The notes under the pieces are model-generated. The model was not told the DNA's origin, did no database searches, and saw only the letters and a program-made list of their open reading frames with translations. The position numbers were made by a program, and so were the translations under genes. 31,631 nucleotides of DNA, taken from Ruminococcus sp. (GTDB taxonomy: Bacteria; Bacillota; Clostridia; Oscillospirales; Ruminococcaceae). This document shows, one piece after another, positions 1 through 8,035 of the stretch. The DNA lies in the NCBI GenBank assembly GCA_023667165.1, contig JAMPAO010000016.1, positions 1 through 31,631 on the forward strand. Reading direction: 5' to 3'. Positions within the stretch are counted from its first letter, which is position 1. Every line of letters starts with the position of its first letter.

Positions 1-1115
1 GTACGCTCGCAAACGGACGTGTCCCTGATGGCGGTCTGAACGGTATTTGCCGGCTCGGAAAAAACAGGCAGCGCATAATCCGCCGCCGTCGGCTTATGCT
101 CGGGTATTTCTATCTGCGCGGGGCGGCTGTCGCTCAAAAGCGCGTTTTTTACGGCAAAATAAAGCGCGTCGTATATCATTCTGTCGTCGGAAAAGCGCAC
201 CTCTGTCTTGGCGGGGTGAACATTCACGTCCACCGCCGAGGGAGGGATATCCATAAAAAGCACGCAGGCAGGCAGCTTTCCCTCCATTATGCTGTTGCGG
301 TATGCTTCTTCGAGGGCGGTCATACAGGTAAGGGATCTGACATATCTGCCGTTTACGAAAAAATGCTGCATGGAGCGGTTCTTCCTGCCCCACAGCGGTT
401 TTACGGTGTAACCTCTTACCCCTATCCCGCCCAGCCTATAGCTTACGGGTATAAGGGATGCTGCAAACTCCTTGCCCATGACGGAGTAAACGGCGGAATA
501 AAGCCTGCTGTCGCCTGGAGTAAACAGCTCCTGTGTGTTATTGCGGATAAATCTGAAAGATATTTCCGGATGAGAGAGAGCTATTTTGCTGACTACAGAG
601 GCTACGGCTCCGCCCTCGTACCTGTCTTTTTTAAGAAATTTGAGCCTGGCGGGGACGTTATGGAAAATATCTCTGACAATGACGGTTGTGCCGTCGGGGC
701 AGCCGGTTTTCTCCCACAGCGTTTCCTTTGTTCCCTCAATGGCGTACCGTGTGCCGTATTCGTCCCCTTTTTGCTTGGTCATGACCTCGCACCTGGCAAC
801 GGCGCAGATGGACGCGAGAGCTTCTCCCCTAAAGCCGAGGGTCATTATTGAATTTAAGTCCTCCTTGCCCTTGAGCTTGCTGGTGGCATGGCGGAGAAAC
901 GCGGTGGGAACGTCCTCATAGCTCATGCCGCAGCCGTTGTCGGTAATGCGGATATAAGCTATGCCCCCCTGCTTTATTTCTATTGTAACGGCAGACGCGC
1001 CGCTGTCTATGGCGTTTTCCGTAAGCTCCTTTACCACGGAGCTGGGACGTTCTATGACCTCTCCCGCGGCTATCAGCTCCGCAAGCTCCTTGTCAAGGAC
1101 TTGTACTTTGGGCAT
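1..1115 (-). CDS. mutL: DNA mismatch repair protein MutL (N-terminal part, cut by window edge)
   Basis: MutL is the GHKL-type ATPase that links MutS mismatch recognition to downstream excision. The 371 codons visible hold the ATPase region with its usual motifs: ENAIDSGA near residue 33 (catalytic Glu), DNGCGM, GFRGEAL, then the transducer domain including NVHPAKTEVRF. The start at 1115 is well placed: a GGAGGA ribosome site lies just upstream and the protein begins MPKVQVLDKE, as the family does. The C-terminal dimerisation and nuclease region is outside the window. It follows a small hypothetical gene by 29 bases and is probably co-transcribed with mutS. Identification is secure; whether the C-terminus carries an endonuclease motif cannot be seen. 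Confidence 0.96.
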   Translation of the reverse strand, partial: MPKVQVLDKELAELIAAGEVIERPSSVVKELTENAIDSGASAVTIEIKQGGIAYIRITDNGCGMSYEDVPTAFLRHATSKLKGKEDLNSIMTLGFRGEALASICAVARCEVMTKQKGDEYGTRYAIEGTKETLWEKTGCPDGTTVIVRDIFHNVPARLKFLKKDRYEGGAVASVVSKIALSHPEISFRFIRNNTQELFTPGDSRLYSAVYSVMGKEFAASLIPVSYRLGGIGVRGYTVKPLWGRKNRSMQHFFVNGRYVRSLTCMTALEEAYRNSIMEGKLPACVLFMDIPPSAVDVNVHPAKTEVRFSDDRMIYDALYFAVKNALLSDSRPAQIEIPEHKPTAADYALPVFSEPANTVQTAIRDTSVCER

Positions 1116-1144
1116 TTTCCTGTCCTCCTCCGATCAAAGCGTTA

Positions 1145-1630
1145 TCACTCTTGAGCTTCGTCGAGCGTCCAGGGGATAACCGCCGATATTTCCATTTGTA
1201 TAACGGGGCGCGGAAAATTATCCTCCAAAAGGCAGATATTATCGGTAAATCCAACAAGAAAGCCGTCCCCCGCTTTATGCATAAGGTCTGTTTCCATTGC
1301 GCAGACCGTTGTTTTATCCGACGGATCAGATATCCGTTTCCATATGTCTTCTCCCTTGAGTATTCTGCCGCACAGGTGATAAAACCCGCCGTAATCCGCC
1401 GCGTTATCTCCCGTTTTGCAGTTATGGTAAACCTCTGCCGGCTTTTTGATATCAACGCCGACAGATTTAAAAAAGTCCTGTATGGCATCCGAAAGGATAT
1501 CCGCCGCTTTTTCGTAATTGCGGCAGTAAGCGCATTGACAGTTCTCGCTCAAAACCGGCGCGGTACGGTAAAACTCCGCCGTTTTTTCCCTGTCGATCTC
1601 GATCTTGCAGCCGGAAAAAATCATTGTCAT
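1145..1630 (-). CDS. Conserved hypothetical protein with CxCxxC motif, between mutS and mutL
   Basis: A 161-residue soluble protein that I do not recognise as a named family. It begins MTMIFSGCKIEI, with ribosome site AAAGGTG a few bases upstream. Near residue 30 it has a compact cysteine motif, NCQCAYCRNY, followed by a helix and the phrase GVDIKKPAEVY; the second half looks beta-rich. No signal peptide or membrane segment is seen. The Cys motif could bind zinc or another metal, but other ligands are not evident. It sits 45 bases after mutS and 29 bases before mutL in the same direction, so it is expressed with mismatch repair genes. A role in repair is only suggested by position. Confidence 0.75.
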   Translation of the reverse strand: MTMIFSGCKIEIDREKTAEFYRTAPVLSENCQCAYCRNYEKAADILSDAIQDFFKSVGVDIKKPAEVYHNCKTGDNAADYGGFYHLCGRILKGEDIWKRISDPSDKTTVCAMETDLMHKAGDGFLVGFTDNICLLEDNFPRPVIQMEISAVIPWTLDEAQE

Positions 1631-1646
1631 ATTATCACCTTTTATC

Positions 1647-1676
1647 AGATCTCCTCGGAAACTTCCGAAGAGGTCT
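1647..1676 (-). other. Intercistronic hairpin at the mutS stop codon
   Basis: A 13-position stem (12 paired, one mismatch) with a four-base loop overlaps the end of mutS and ends about 17 bases before the next start codon. No T-run follows on the minus strand, so it looks like an mRNA-stability or translation-coupling hairpin more than a terminator. Confidence 0.5.
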
Positions 1677-4290
1677 ATTTAAGCATTTCGCACATCTCGC
1701 TTAAAAAAAGCAGGGCGTCTTTCGGGGAAAGCTCGTCGGGATCGGTTTTCCGCAGACGGTTCAAAACCTCTTCGTCTTTCATGTTGCCGAAGGATATCTG
1801 CTCCTCGCGCTTCGGTTCGGGACTTTCCGTTTCTTTCTGCCGCTCCAGCAGCGAAAGTATTTCCTTGGAACGGTTTATAACGCTTTGAGGCAGTCCCGCC
1901 AGCTTCGCTACCTCTATGCCGTAGCTGTCGTCGGCGCCGCCCTCAACTATTTTACGCAGGAATTTGATGCTGTCGCCTATTTTTCTCACGGCTACGCTGT
2001 AATTCTTTACGCCCTCTATCCTGCCCTCAAGTCCTATAAGCTCATGGTAATGTGTGGCAAAAAGGGTCTTGCAGCCTATTTTTCGGCTGTTTGCCATATG
2101 CTCCGCAACGGCGGCGGCTATGCTGATACCGTCAAAGGTGGATGTGCCTCTGCCGACCTCGTCTAAAATAACAAGGCTTTGCTTGGTGGCGTGCTTTAAT
2201 ATGTCCGCCACCTCTTTCATCTCAACCATAAAAGTAGACTGCCCCGAGGTCAGATCGTCCGACGCTCCCACTCTTGTAAAAATACGGTCGACTATGGATA
2301 TCTTGGCATAGTCCGCAGGCACAAAGCAGCCTATCTGCGCCATAAGGACTATCAGCGCGGTCTGCCGCATATAAGTTGATTTACCCGACATATTGGGTCC
2401 CGTGATGACCGACATTCTGCGGGAGGCAGTATCAAGGAAGGTATCGTTGGGAACGTACATTTCGTCGTTTATCGTCTGCTCCACTACGGGATGTCTGCCC
2501 GCTTTTATGTATATTTCTCCGTCAAGGGCGATATCCGGCTTTACATAGCGGTTTTTAAGAGATACGTCCGCAAAGGAGCAGAGCACGTCGAGAGCCGCCG
2601 CCGCTCTGGCGGTCTGCTGGACGCAGGCAAGCTTTGAGGCTATGAAATCCCTTACCTCGGCAAATATCTCCGCTTCGAGGGTCTGCACCTTTTCGTCCGC
2701 TCCCGTGATCTCGTCCTCGGCTTTTTTCAGCTCGTCGGTTATAAAACGCTCGGCGTTGGCAAGGGTCTGACGGCGGATATAATCCTGCGGTACAAGATCG
2801 TAGTAGGATTTTGTGACCTCTATATAATACCCGAAGACCCGATTGAAACCTATCTTCAGATTTTTTATCCCCGTTCGTTCTCTTTCCCTTGCCTCCATTT
2901 CACGAAGCAGACCCTCCCCTCCGGAGATTATGCTTTTCAAGCGGTCAAGCTCCTTGTTAAAGCCCTCTTTGATAACGCCGCCGTCCTTGAGCAAGGCGGG
3001 CGGGTCGTCGACTATGGCATTATCCACAAGAGCGGATATTTCCGAAAGCTCGTCGGTCTGACCGTTCAGCGCTTTCAGCAGCGGAGCCTTGCAGCCGGAA
3101 AGGATACGCTTTATCTCGGGCATCCGCTTTGCCGTCTGGGCAAGAGCCTTTATATCCCTCGGAGCGGCGGTACGGTACATTACCCTTGTCATAAGCCGCT
3201 CAAGATCGTATACTCCGTCCAATGCCTCAGACAGCTCGGAAAGCTTTACGGTATCGTTATAAAGCTCCTCCACTGCATTCAAGCGGTCGATTATGGCTGC
3301 CGGCTTGACAAGAGGCTGCTCTATGTACGATCTCAGCAGCCTGCTGCCCATAGAGGTTTTGGTATGCCCCAGAACCCACATAAGACTTCCTTTTTTATCC
3401 TTGGAACGCATGGTTTCGCAAAGCTCCAGATTGCGCCTTGCGGTAAGGTCAAGCTCCATAAAGCGGTTGTCGGAATAGGTCTTTATTTCGGTAAATCTTC
3501 CCACGGCGGCTTTCTGCGTATCGCTTATATAGAAGAAAAGTCCGCACAATGCGGATATGCAGACATCGCTGCTGTCGCTCAAATGCAGATCGGACACGCT
3601 TTCGGCAGAAAACTGGCGGAGAAGCGCGGCTCCGTTTACATCATAGGAAAAACGCTCGTCGGGCAGAACTATCTCTTTCAAATTCATCTGACCGCGGATA
3701 TACTCCATTGTACGCGCAAGCTCGGCGGCTTCCCCGTTTACAAGCAGCTCGGCGGGGGCGCAGCGGGATATTTCGTTTACCGCGCTTTCCTCCAGCTCCG
3801 CAAGGGACTTGTCCCTGTACGAAAAAAGCTCCGCAGTTCCCGTGGAGATATCGGCAAAGCACAATGCCGCCTCCGATTTGTTTACATACAAAGCCGCTAT
3901 ATAATTGTTTTTGTCGTCGGCAAGCATATTGCTTTCGGTAAGCGTTCCGGGAGTCACTATCCGGATAATGTCGCGCTTTACCAGCCCTTTGACGCTTTTG
4001 GGATCCTCAAGCTGCTCGCACACCGCCACGCGGTGCCCCAGATCTATGAGCTTTTTTATGTATATTTCCGAGCTGTGATAGGGTATGCCGCACATCGGCG
4101 CACGCTCGCCCAATCCGCATTCTCTGCCGGTAAGGGTAAGCTCCAGCGCTCTCGATACCATTACGGCGTCGTCGAAAAACATTTCATAAAAATCGCCCAG
4201 ACGGAAAAACAGCACATAATCGCTGTATTTGTCCTTTATATCAAAATACTGCTGCATCATGGGCGACAGCTTGCCGCGGTCAATGTTCAT
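1675..4290 (-). CDS. mutS: DNA mismatch repair protein MutS
   Basis: MutS binds mispaired bases as a clamp and signals through its ATPase to MutL. The protein has 871 residues, the normal MutS1 length. GDFYEMF at residues 32-38 carries the Phe-x-Glu mismatch-reading pair. The connector, lever and clamp domains fill the middle. The C-terminal ATPase has Walker A GPNMSGKST near residue 630, the VDRIFTRVGASDDL segment, STFMVEM, Walker B LVILDEVGRGTSTFDG and the ATHYHEL histidine. The start is supported by AAGGAGG seven bases upstream. It follows the ylbF-like gene by 109 bases containing one hairpin and precedes a small hypothetical gene and mutL. Nothing appears truncated. Confidence 0.98.
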   Translation of the reverse strand: MNIDRGKLSPMMQQYFDIKDKYSDYVLFFRLGDFYEMFFDDAVMVSRALELTLTGRECGLGERAPMCGIPYHSSEIYIKKLIDLGHRVAVCEQLEDPKSVKGLVKRDIIRIVTPGTLTESNMLADDKNNYIAALYVNKSEAALCFADISTGTAELFSYRDKSLAELEESAVNEISRCAPAELLVNGEAAELARTMEYIRGQMNLKEIVLPDERFSYDVNGAALLRQFSAESVSDLHLSDSSDVCISALCGLFFYISDTQKAAVGRFTEIKTYSDNRFMELDLTARRNLELCETMRSKDKKGSLMWVLGHTKTSMGSRLLRSYIEQPLVKPAAIIDRLNAVEELYNDTVKLSELSEALDGVYDLERLMTRVMYRTAAPRDIKALAQTAKRMPEIKRILSGCKAPLLKALNGQTDELSEISALVDNAIVDDPPALLKDGGVIKEGFNKELDRLKSIISGGEGLLREMEARERERTGIKNLKIGFNRVFGYYIEVTKSYYDLVPQDYIRRQTLANAERFITDELKKAEDEITGADEKVQTLEAEIFAEVRDFIASKLACVQQTARAAAALDVLCSFADVSLKNRYVKPDIALDGEIYIKAGRHPVVEQTINDEMYVPNDTFLDTASRRMSVITGPNMSGKSTYMRQTALIVLMAQIGCFVPADYAKISIVDRIFTRVGASDDLTSGQSTFMVEMKEVADILKHATKQSLVILDEVGRGTSTFDGISIAAAVAEHMANSRKIGCKTLFATHYHELIGLEGRIEGVKNYSVAVRKIGDSIKFLRKIVEGGADDSYGIEVAKLAGLPQSVINRSKEILSLLERQKETESPEPKREEQISFGNMKDEEVLNRLRKTDPDELSPKDALLFLSEMCEMLK

Positions 4291-4318
4291 ATGTCCTCCT
4301 TATCCCCGAGAGATCACG

Positions 4319-4348
4319 CCGCAGGCAAAGGGGATAGCTTTCCTGCGG
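4319..4348 (-). other. Hairpin in the ylbF-mutS spacer
   Basis: CCGCAGG and CCTGCGG form a perfect seven-base stem, extended by AAAG/CTTT with one bulged base. It lies in the 109-base spacer, about 30 bases before the mutS start. No T-run follows on the minus strand, so a terminator is unlikely; mRNA processing or partial attenuation is possible. Confidence 0.45.
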
Positions 4349-4399
4349 TCTGAAAATATCATTGAAGCCGGATATTTCCGTATCCGCGCTTTCCCCGTT

Positions 4400-4810
4400 T
4401 TATCCGCAGCCGCCGCAGGAAGCGCAGCTTCCGGTACAGGAAGCGGGGGGCGTATCGGGGCAGGTCATGGGGTCTTCCCCGTTGGCGCTGGCGGTGATGA
4501 TATAATTTACGCTTTCAAGCACCTTATCCATCTCCGACCTTGCGGTTTCGTAGGCGATCATTTTCGGAGAGCCGGTTATCTCCTCGTACAGCTTTCTCAG
4601 CTTATCGTCAAGGGATGTTATGGTATCGGTATCCTTGTCGTTTGCCGCAAGCTGCACGTTAAGCTCCATTTTGGTCGAATTGAACTCCGCGATCTTCTTC
4701 TGAAGCTCCTCGTCCTTATCATTCGCCTGCTTCGCCGCCGCATACGCCGTATATCTGGGATCCGACTGAAGTATCTTTCCAAGCTCTCTCGCTGCTTCTG
4801 TAACGTTCAT
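4400..4810 (-). CDS. YlbF/YmcA (RicF/RicA) family protein with Cys-rich C-terminus
   Basis: A 136-residue helical protein of the Com_YlbF family. In Bacillus, YlbF and YmcA work with YaaT in the Ric complex, which binds Fe-S clusters and affects RNase Y-dependent mRNA processing, competence and biofilm formation. The N-terminus MNVTEAARELGKIL and the following long helices, including YTAYAAAKQANDKDEELQKK, are typical. The C-terminus carries five cysteines in the last 20 residues (from TCPDTPPASC to the end), the sort of tail reported to hold cluster ligands in Ric proteins. I chose the start at 4810 because AGGAAAGG lies upstream and the longer reading adds an atypical segment. It is first in the operon with mutS and mutL. 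Confidence 0.85.
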   Translation of the reverse strand: MNVTEAARELGKILQSDPRYTAYAAAKQANDKDEELQKKIAEFNSTKMELNVQLAANDKDTDTITSLDDKLRKLYEEITGSPKMIAYETARSEMDKVLESVNYIITASANGEDPMTCPDTPPASCTGSCASCGGCG

Positions 4811-4903
4811 AATTTTTTTCCTTTCCTGTAAGAGGCAAAAATCCAAATAAGCAAATCCGGTCTGCTTTATCTGTATTTTTCCCCGTATCATACATATTTG
4901 CTT

Positions 4904-5066
4904 AGAGCCTGCTCAATATCTCATCGCGCACGTCTTTTCGGCAAATTTTACCGATAACACCGTCAAAACTCCTTGAAATACATCAAGTATTTCTGCGTCG
5001 TTTTTCCTTGTTCTCGGCAAAATTATGCTCGAAGATCCGCACACGCCGAGATACTCAACAGGCTCT
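4904..5066 (-). repeat. 163-bp imperfect inverted-repeat element forming the leader of the ylbF-mutS operon
   Basis: The outer arms (4904-4922 and 5048-5066) match at 16 of 19 positions. Similarity between the two halves continues inward, for example AATTTTACCGA against AATTTTGCCGA, to a perfect central stem GAAATAC/GTATTTC with a five-base loop (4975-4993). The element begins just downstream of the -10 box at 5072-5077, so nearly all of it would be transcribed as one long hairpin at the 5' end of the ylbF mRNA. It could be a MITE-like insertion or a conserved structured leader RNA. No protein can be read through it with confidence. Confidence 0.7.
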
Positions 5067-5071
5067 TATAA

Positions 5072-5100
5072 ATTATACCATATAGATATTGATTTGTCAA
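5072..5100 (-). promoter_or_regulatory. Sigma-A promoter of the ylbF-mutS-mutL operon
   Basis: On the minus strand TTGACA (5095-5100) and TATAAT (5072-5077) are separated by exactly 17 bases, a perfect consensus. It sits 13 bases past the miaB stop codon. The predicted transcription start falls at about the outer edge of the inverted-repeat element. Confidence 0.85.
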
Positions 5101-5113
5101 ATGCGGACGCTGC

Positions 5114-6484
5114 TTAGCTCTCCGAAAGCTCTCCCTCCACCGCCCAGTTGTGCGTACCGGTCACTCTTACGCGCCGCACGGTTCCGATCAGCGAGGGATC
5201 TCCGCTGACAAGGGTTATGATAAACTCGTCGCTTTTGCCGCTTATCATTCCGTTTTTATATACGCCGTCGAAAAGGACCTTGAATTCTTTTCCCATAAAC
5301 CGTTTGTAATGTTCCTCCGATATCCCGCGTTGAAGTGCAAGAAGCCTTTGCAGCCTTTCGCTTTTTTCCTTTTCGGGGGTGGGATCGGGCATTTCCGCGG
5401 CTTTCGTTCCCCGCCGCTTGGAATAGATAAAGGAGTAGATGTTATCGTATTTTACCCTGCGGACTATATCGAGAGTTTCCTCGAAATCCTCCTCCGTTTC
5501 ACCCGGAAAGCCTGCAATTATATCGGTGGTTATGGACAGATCCGGCATTTTCCTGCGGGCGCAGGACACCGTATCCATATAGCTCTCGGGAGTGTACCGC
5601 CTGTTCATAAGGGCAAGCACCCTGCCGCTGCCGGACTGGAGCGGAAGATGTATGCTGCGGCATATTTTTTTGCTCTCCGCCATAACGCAGAACAGCTCTT
5701 CGGTAGCGTCCTTGGGGTGGGGCGACATAAAGCGCACACGGAAATCTCCGTCTATCATATCTATCCGTCTGAGCAGCTCGGGAAAATCTATCTTTTCATC
5801 AAGTCCCCTGCCGTAGGAATTTACATTCTGCCCCAAAAGCATTATTTCCTTACAGCCGTTTTCCGCAAGCAGCTTTATTTCCTCGGTTATTTTTTCGGGT
5901 CTTCTGCTGCGCTCCCTGCCTCTTACATAGGGGACTATGCAGTAGGAGCAGAAATTATTGCAGCCGTACATTACGGATACTCCCGCCTTATATTTGCAGC
6001 TTCTCGCTATTGGGATATCCTCCGGACAGAAGCTGCCGTTTTCCGAGATATCCGCGATAAATCTGCGTTCTGTGAGCACATTATACATAAGCTGCGGCAG
6101 CTTGTCGAGCAGAAATGTCCCGAAAACCAGATCGACATGACGGTAGGATTTTCTTATCTTCTCCGCCGTTTCCTTTTCCTGTGCCATGCAGCCGCAGACG
6201 GCGATAACCGTATCCGGCTTTGCCTCTTTGATCCTTTTGAGCTCGCCTATATTGCCGTAGACCTTAAGCTCGGCGTTTTCTCTTACGGCGCAGGTGTTCA
6301 GGATTATTATATCGGCGTTTTCGATATCGTTTGTTATCCCGCACCCCATGGCGCAGAGCTGCCCCGTTATCCTTTCGCCGTCGTTCACGTTCTGCTGGCA
6401 GCCGTAGCTATGTACGCAGCACAGGGGCGGCGACGGGCGCTTTGCAAATATCTCTCTTACAAGCTCCGCATAGTTTTTTTCCAT
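5114..6484 (-). CDS. miaB: tRNA-2-methylthio-N6-dimethylallyladenosine synthase MiaB
   Basis: MiaB is a radical-SAM methylthiotransferase that converts i6A37 to ms2i6A37 in tRNAs reading U-starting codons. The 456 residues show the N-terminal UPF0004 domain with auxiliary-cluster cysteines at C29 (SYGCQQN), C65 (LNTCAVREN) and C99. The radical-SAM triad is C175, C179 and C182 in YGCNNFCSYCIVPYVRGRE. LQSGS, the GFPGET motif and a C-terminal TRAM domain follow. The distinctive SYGCQQN start favours MiaB over MtaB or RimO. The start is supported by GAAAGGA upstream. It follows a glycosidase-like gene by 18 bases and is followed at once by the ylbF promoter. Confidence 0.95.
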   Translation of the reverse strand: MEKNYAELVREIFAKRPSPPLCCVHSYGCQQNVNDGERITGQLCAMGCGITNDIENADIIILNTCAVRENAELKVYGNIGELKRIKEAKPDTVIAVCGCMAQEKETAEKIRKSYRHVDLVFGTFLLDKLPQLMYNVLTERRFIADISENGSFCPEDIPIARSCKYKAGVSVMYGCNNFCSYCIVPYVRGRERSRRPEKITEEIKLLAENGCKEIMLLGQNVNSYGRGLDEKIDFPELLRRIDMIDGDFRVRFMSPHPKDATEELFCVMAESKKICRSIHLPLQSGSGRVLALMNRRYTPESYMDTVSCARRKMPDLSITTDIIAGFPGETEEDFEETLDIVRRVKYDNIYSFIYSKRRGTKAAEMPDPTPEKEKSERLQRLLALQRGISEEHYKRFMGKEFKVLFDGVYKNGMISGKSDEFIITLVSGDPSLIGTVRRVRVTGTHNWAVEGELSES

Positions 6485-6502
6485 TCGTTATTCCTTTCGG
6501 GA

Positions 6503-7810
6503 TCAGTACACATAATATTCGTCGTAACCCATGGCAGTAAGAGCTTTCACCGCGTCGCCGAATTCGTCTGCCGACATTGATCCCCTTTCGATCATGGGCA
6601 CCGAAGAAAGCTCTCCGCAGCGATTCACGACCTCTCCGTACACTGCGGTGATCTTTTCATACATTTCCATATCGTCAAGGATCACCTCGCTGTCCCCCGC
6701 CACCATGGTACGGCTGATATTGTTCTCGGAGTAATCGATCATTACGGTGCAGCCGGCAAGCTCCTCGGGATAGAAAAGCTCGCTGTAGCGTTTGACGACC
6801 GAGTTGGCGGTGATACGCAGCATTACGCGCGCGTCGGCTTCCCTGCCCGCTTCGGTCATTTTCACGGCAAGGCTTGTCAGAGCAAGATATCTGTCGCTGT
6901 AGGGAGAAACCTTTTCCCCCAAAAGCTCGATATCGGAGGAACGGAATTCGGGGAAGATGAAATCGTCGCATATGATATCCTTAAAACCCGCGTTTGCAAG
7001 CTCCGAAACTATATCGCAAAGATATACGGGGGTTTCGCTTTCAAAGGGCGACAGCCAAGGCTTTCCGCCTTTTTCGGGGGAAGAATCCAGCCACGCGTCG
7101 TCGTCGAGGGTATGATAGGAGCCTTCACGGTAATCTCCGTAGCGGTTATTGTCGTTGAGAACGCTTATGAGCGCTACCGGACGCAGTCCCCTGCTTTCGG
7201 CGGCTTCGGCTATCTCTGCGGCGGCTACGTCGGAAACCACCGGATCGCTGCCCTCATATACCGTTTGGACGAAGGGTACGGCGGTCTTATAACGGAACAC
7301 TCCCCCCTCGGTCTTCATGGGGAAGATCACCGCGCTGCATCCGCTTGCCGCCAGTTCGTCAAGAGCCGCTTTCAGCGTTTCTCTGTCCTGCATATCGGAC
7401 TTGGAAATCGAGTAAGCCGCTCCTCCGCTTTTTACGGCGGCGGACGGCGTCTGCTCCGTCAGATCCGCAGCGGATCCCGTTTTTGCCGCCTCGGAAACGG
7501 AGGAAATGTATTCGCTTTTATCCGTTTGTACGGGCGGCAGGGTCATATCGGCGCCGACAGCATTGTCCGTATTATCCGCAGAGGTTTCCGGAGGCTCGGA
7601 CGATTCCGATCCCTCGGGCGTCCACGGCTCGGTTTCCACACTGCGGGGACGGTCGGCAATATATCTGCCGATGGGACCCGCCGCGCTGTAGCCGACAAAG
7701 ACAAGCGCCGCCACGGAAACGATACCCGCCGCTATCTTCACGGCGTTCCGGTTTCTTCTTTTTATATGATAATTCCTTTTGGGACGGAATATTTTTTTCT
7801 TTCTCCTCAT
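6503..7810 (-). CDS. Membrane-anchored putative glycoside hydrolase (DUF4015-like)
   Basis: 435 residues. A basic N-terminus (MRRKKKIFRPKRNYHIKRR) leads into one hydrophobic segment at about residues 24-45, then a low-complexity Glu/Ser/Pro/Thr linker to about residue 130. An alpha/beta-barrel-like domain follows: LKAALDELAASGCSAVIFPM, GLRPVALISVLNDNNRYGD, WLSPFESETPVYLCDIV and GFKDIICDDFIFPEF. This order resembles the DUF4015 (putative GH) domain, in which the Asp pair near IICDDFIFPEF would sit at the barrel end. The predicted topology is one anchor with the barrel outside the cell. Substrate is unknown and catalysis is not proven. It precedes miaB by 18 bases. The start has GAGGAG nine bases upstream. 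Confidence 0.7.
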   Translation of the reverse strand: MRRKKKIFRPKRNYHIKRRNRNAVKIAAGIVSVAALVFVGYSAAGPIGRYIADRPRSVETEPWTPEGSESSEPPETSADNTDNAVGADMTLPPVQTDKSEYISSVSEAAKTGSAADLTEQTPSAAVKSGGAAYSISKSDMQDRETLKAALDELAASGCSAVIFPMKTEGGVFRYKTAVPFVQTVYEGSDPVVSDVAAAEIAEAAESRGLRPVALISVLNDNNRYGDYREGSYHTLDDDAWLDSSPEKGGKPWLSPFESETPVYLCDIVSELANAGFKDIICDDFIFPEFRSSDIELLGEKVSPYSDRYLALTSLAVKMTEAGREADARVMLRITANSVVKRYSELFYPEELAGCTVMIDYSENNISRTMVAGDSEVILDDMEMYEKITAVYGEVVNRCGELSSVPMIERGSMSADEFGDAVKALTAMGYDEYYVY

Positions 7811-7953
7811 TATTTGTTCTCCTCGTTTTTGTTCTTCGTATCTGTCCGGCAGCCTCCGAACAGGCTTTTTTTATTTTTGGCGCACAGCTTCGTTTTATGT
7901 ATTTTCCGAAACAGGCAAATTATCCCCCCGCGCCTCATAAAATATATACACAG

Positions 7954-7984
7954 TTTCCCACGGTCCGGTATATAATATTATAAT
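7954..7984 (+). promoter_or_regulatory. Probable promoter of the mecA-like gene
   Basis: An AT-rich -10 region with TATAAT at 7971-7976 and an overlapping TATTATAAT lies just upstream of the palindrome at 7985. The -35 is poor (a TTTCCC-like hexamer at 7954). A start near 7983-7990 would put the first hairpin at the extreme 5' end of the transcript. Confidence 0.45.
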
Positions 7985-8035
7985 TTAAGGCGGCACCGCC
8001 TTAATGCTTACGCTTATCGGGAAAGGCGGTTTTTT
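7985..8035 (+). promoter_or_regulatory. Candidate attenuator or switch: two mutually exclusive hairpins before the mecA-like gene
   Basis: TTAAGGCGG (7985-7993) and CCGCCTTAA (7996-8004) form a perfect nine-base palindrome. The same right arm, as ACCGCCTT (7995-8002), can instead pair with AAGGCGGT (8023-8030). That second hairpin is followed directly by a T-run (8030-8035) ending at the ATG, which is the layout of an intrinsic terminator. It would also bury the ribosome site GGGAAAGG (8019-8026). The two pairings exclude each other, as in attenuators and riboswitches. I do not recognise a ligand-binding domain; the leader is too short for known aptamers. Confidence 0.5.

Noticed and set aside
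96..851. Long plus-strand open frame over mutL
   Set aside because: It is a shadow frame: the minus strand gives a complete set of MutL motifs, while the plus reading has no recognisable domain and no ribosome site.
5150..6580. 476-residue plus-strand open frame opposite miaB
   Set aside because: The minus frame has all MiaB motifs. The plus frame is a by-product of the GC and codon pattern of miaB.
7872..7893. AGCCT/AGGCT hairpin followed by a T-run on the plus strand
   Set aside because: It looks like a tiny terminator, but there is no plus-strand gene upstream for it to terminate; a five-base stem is within chance expectation.
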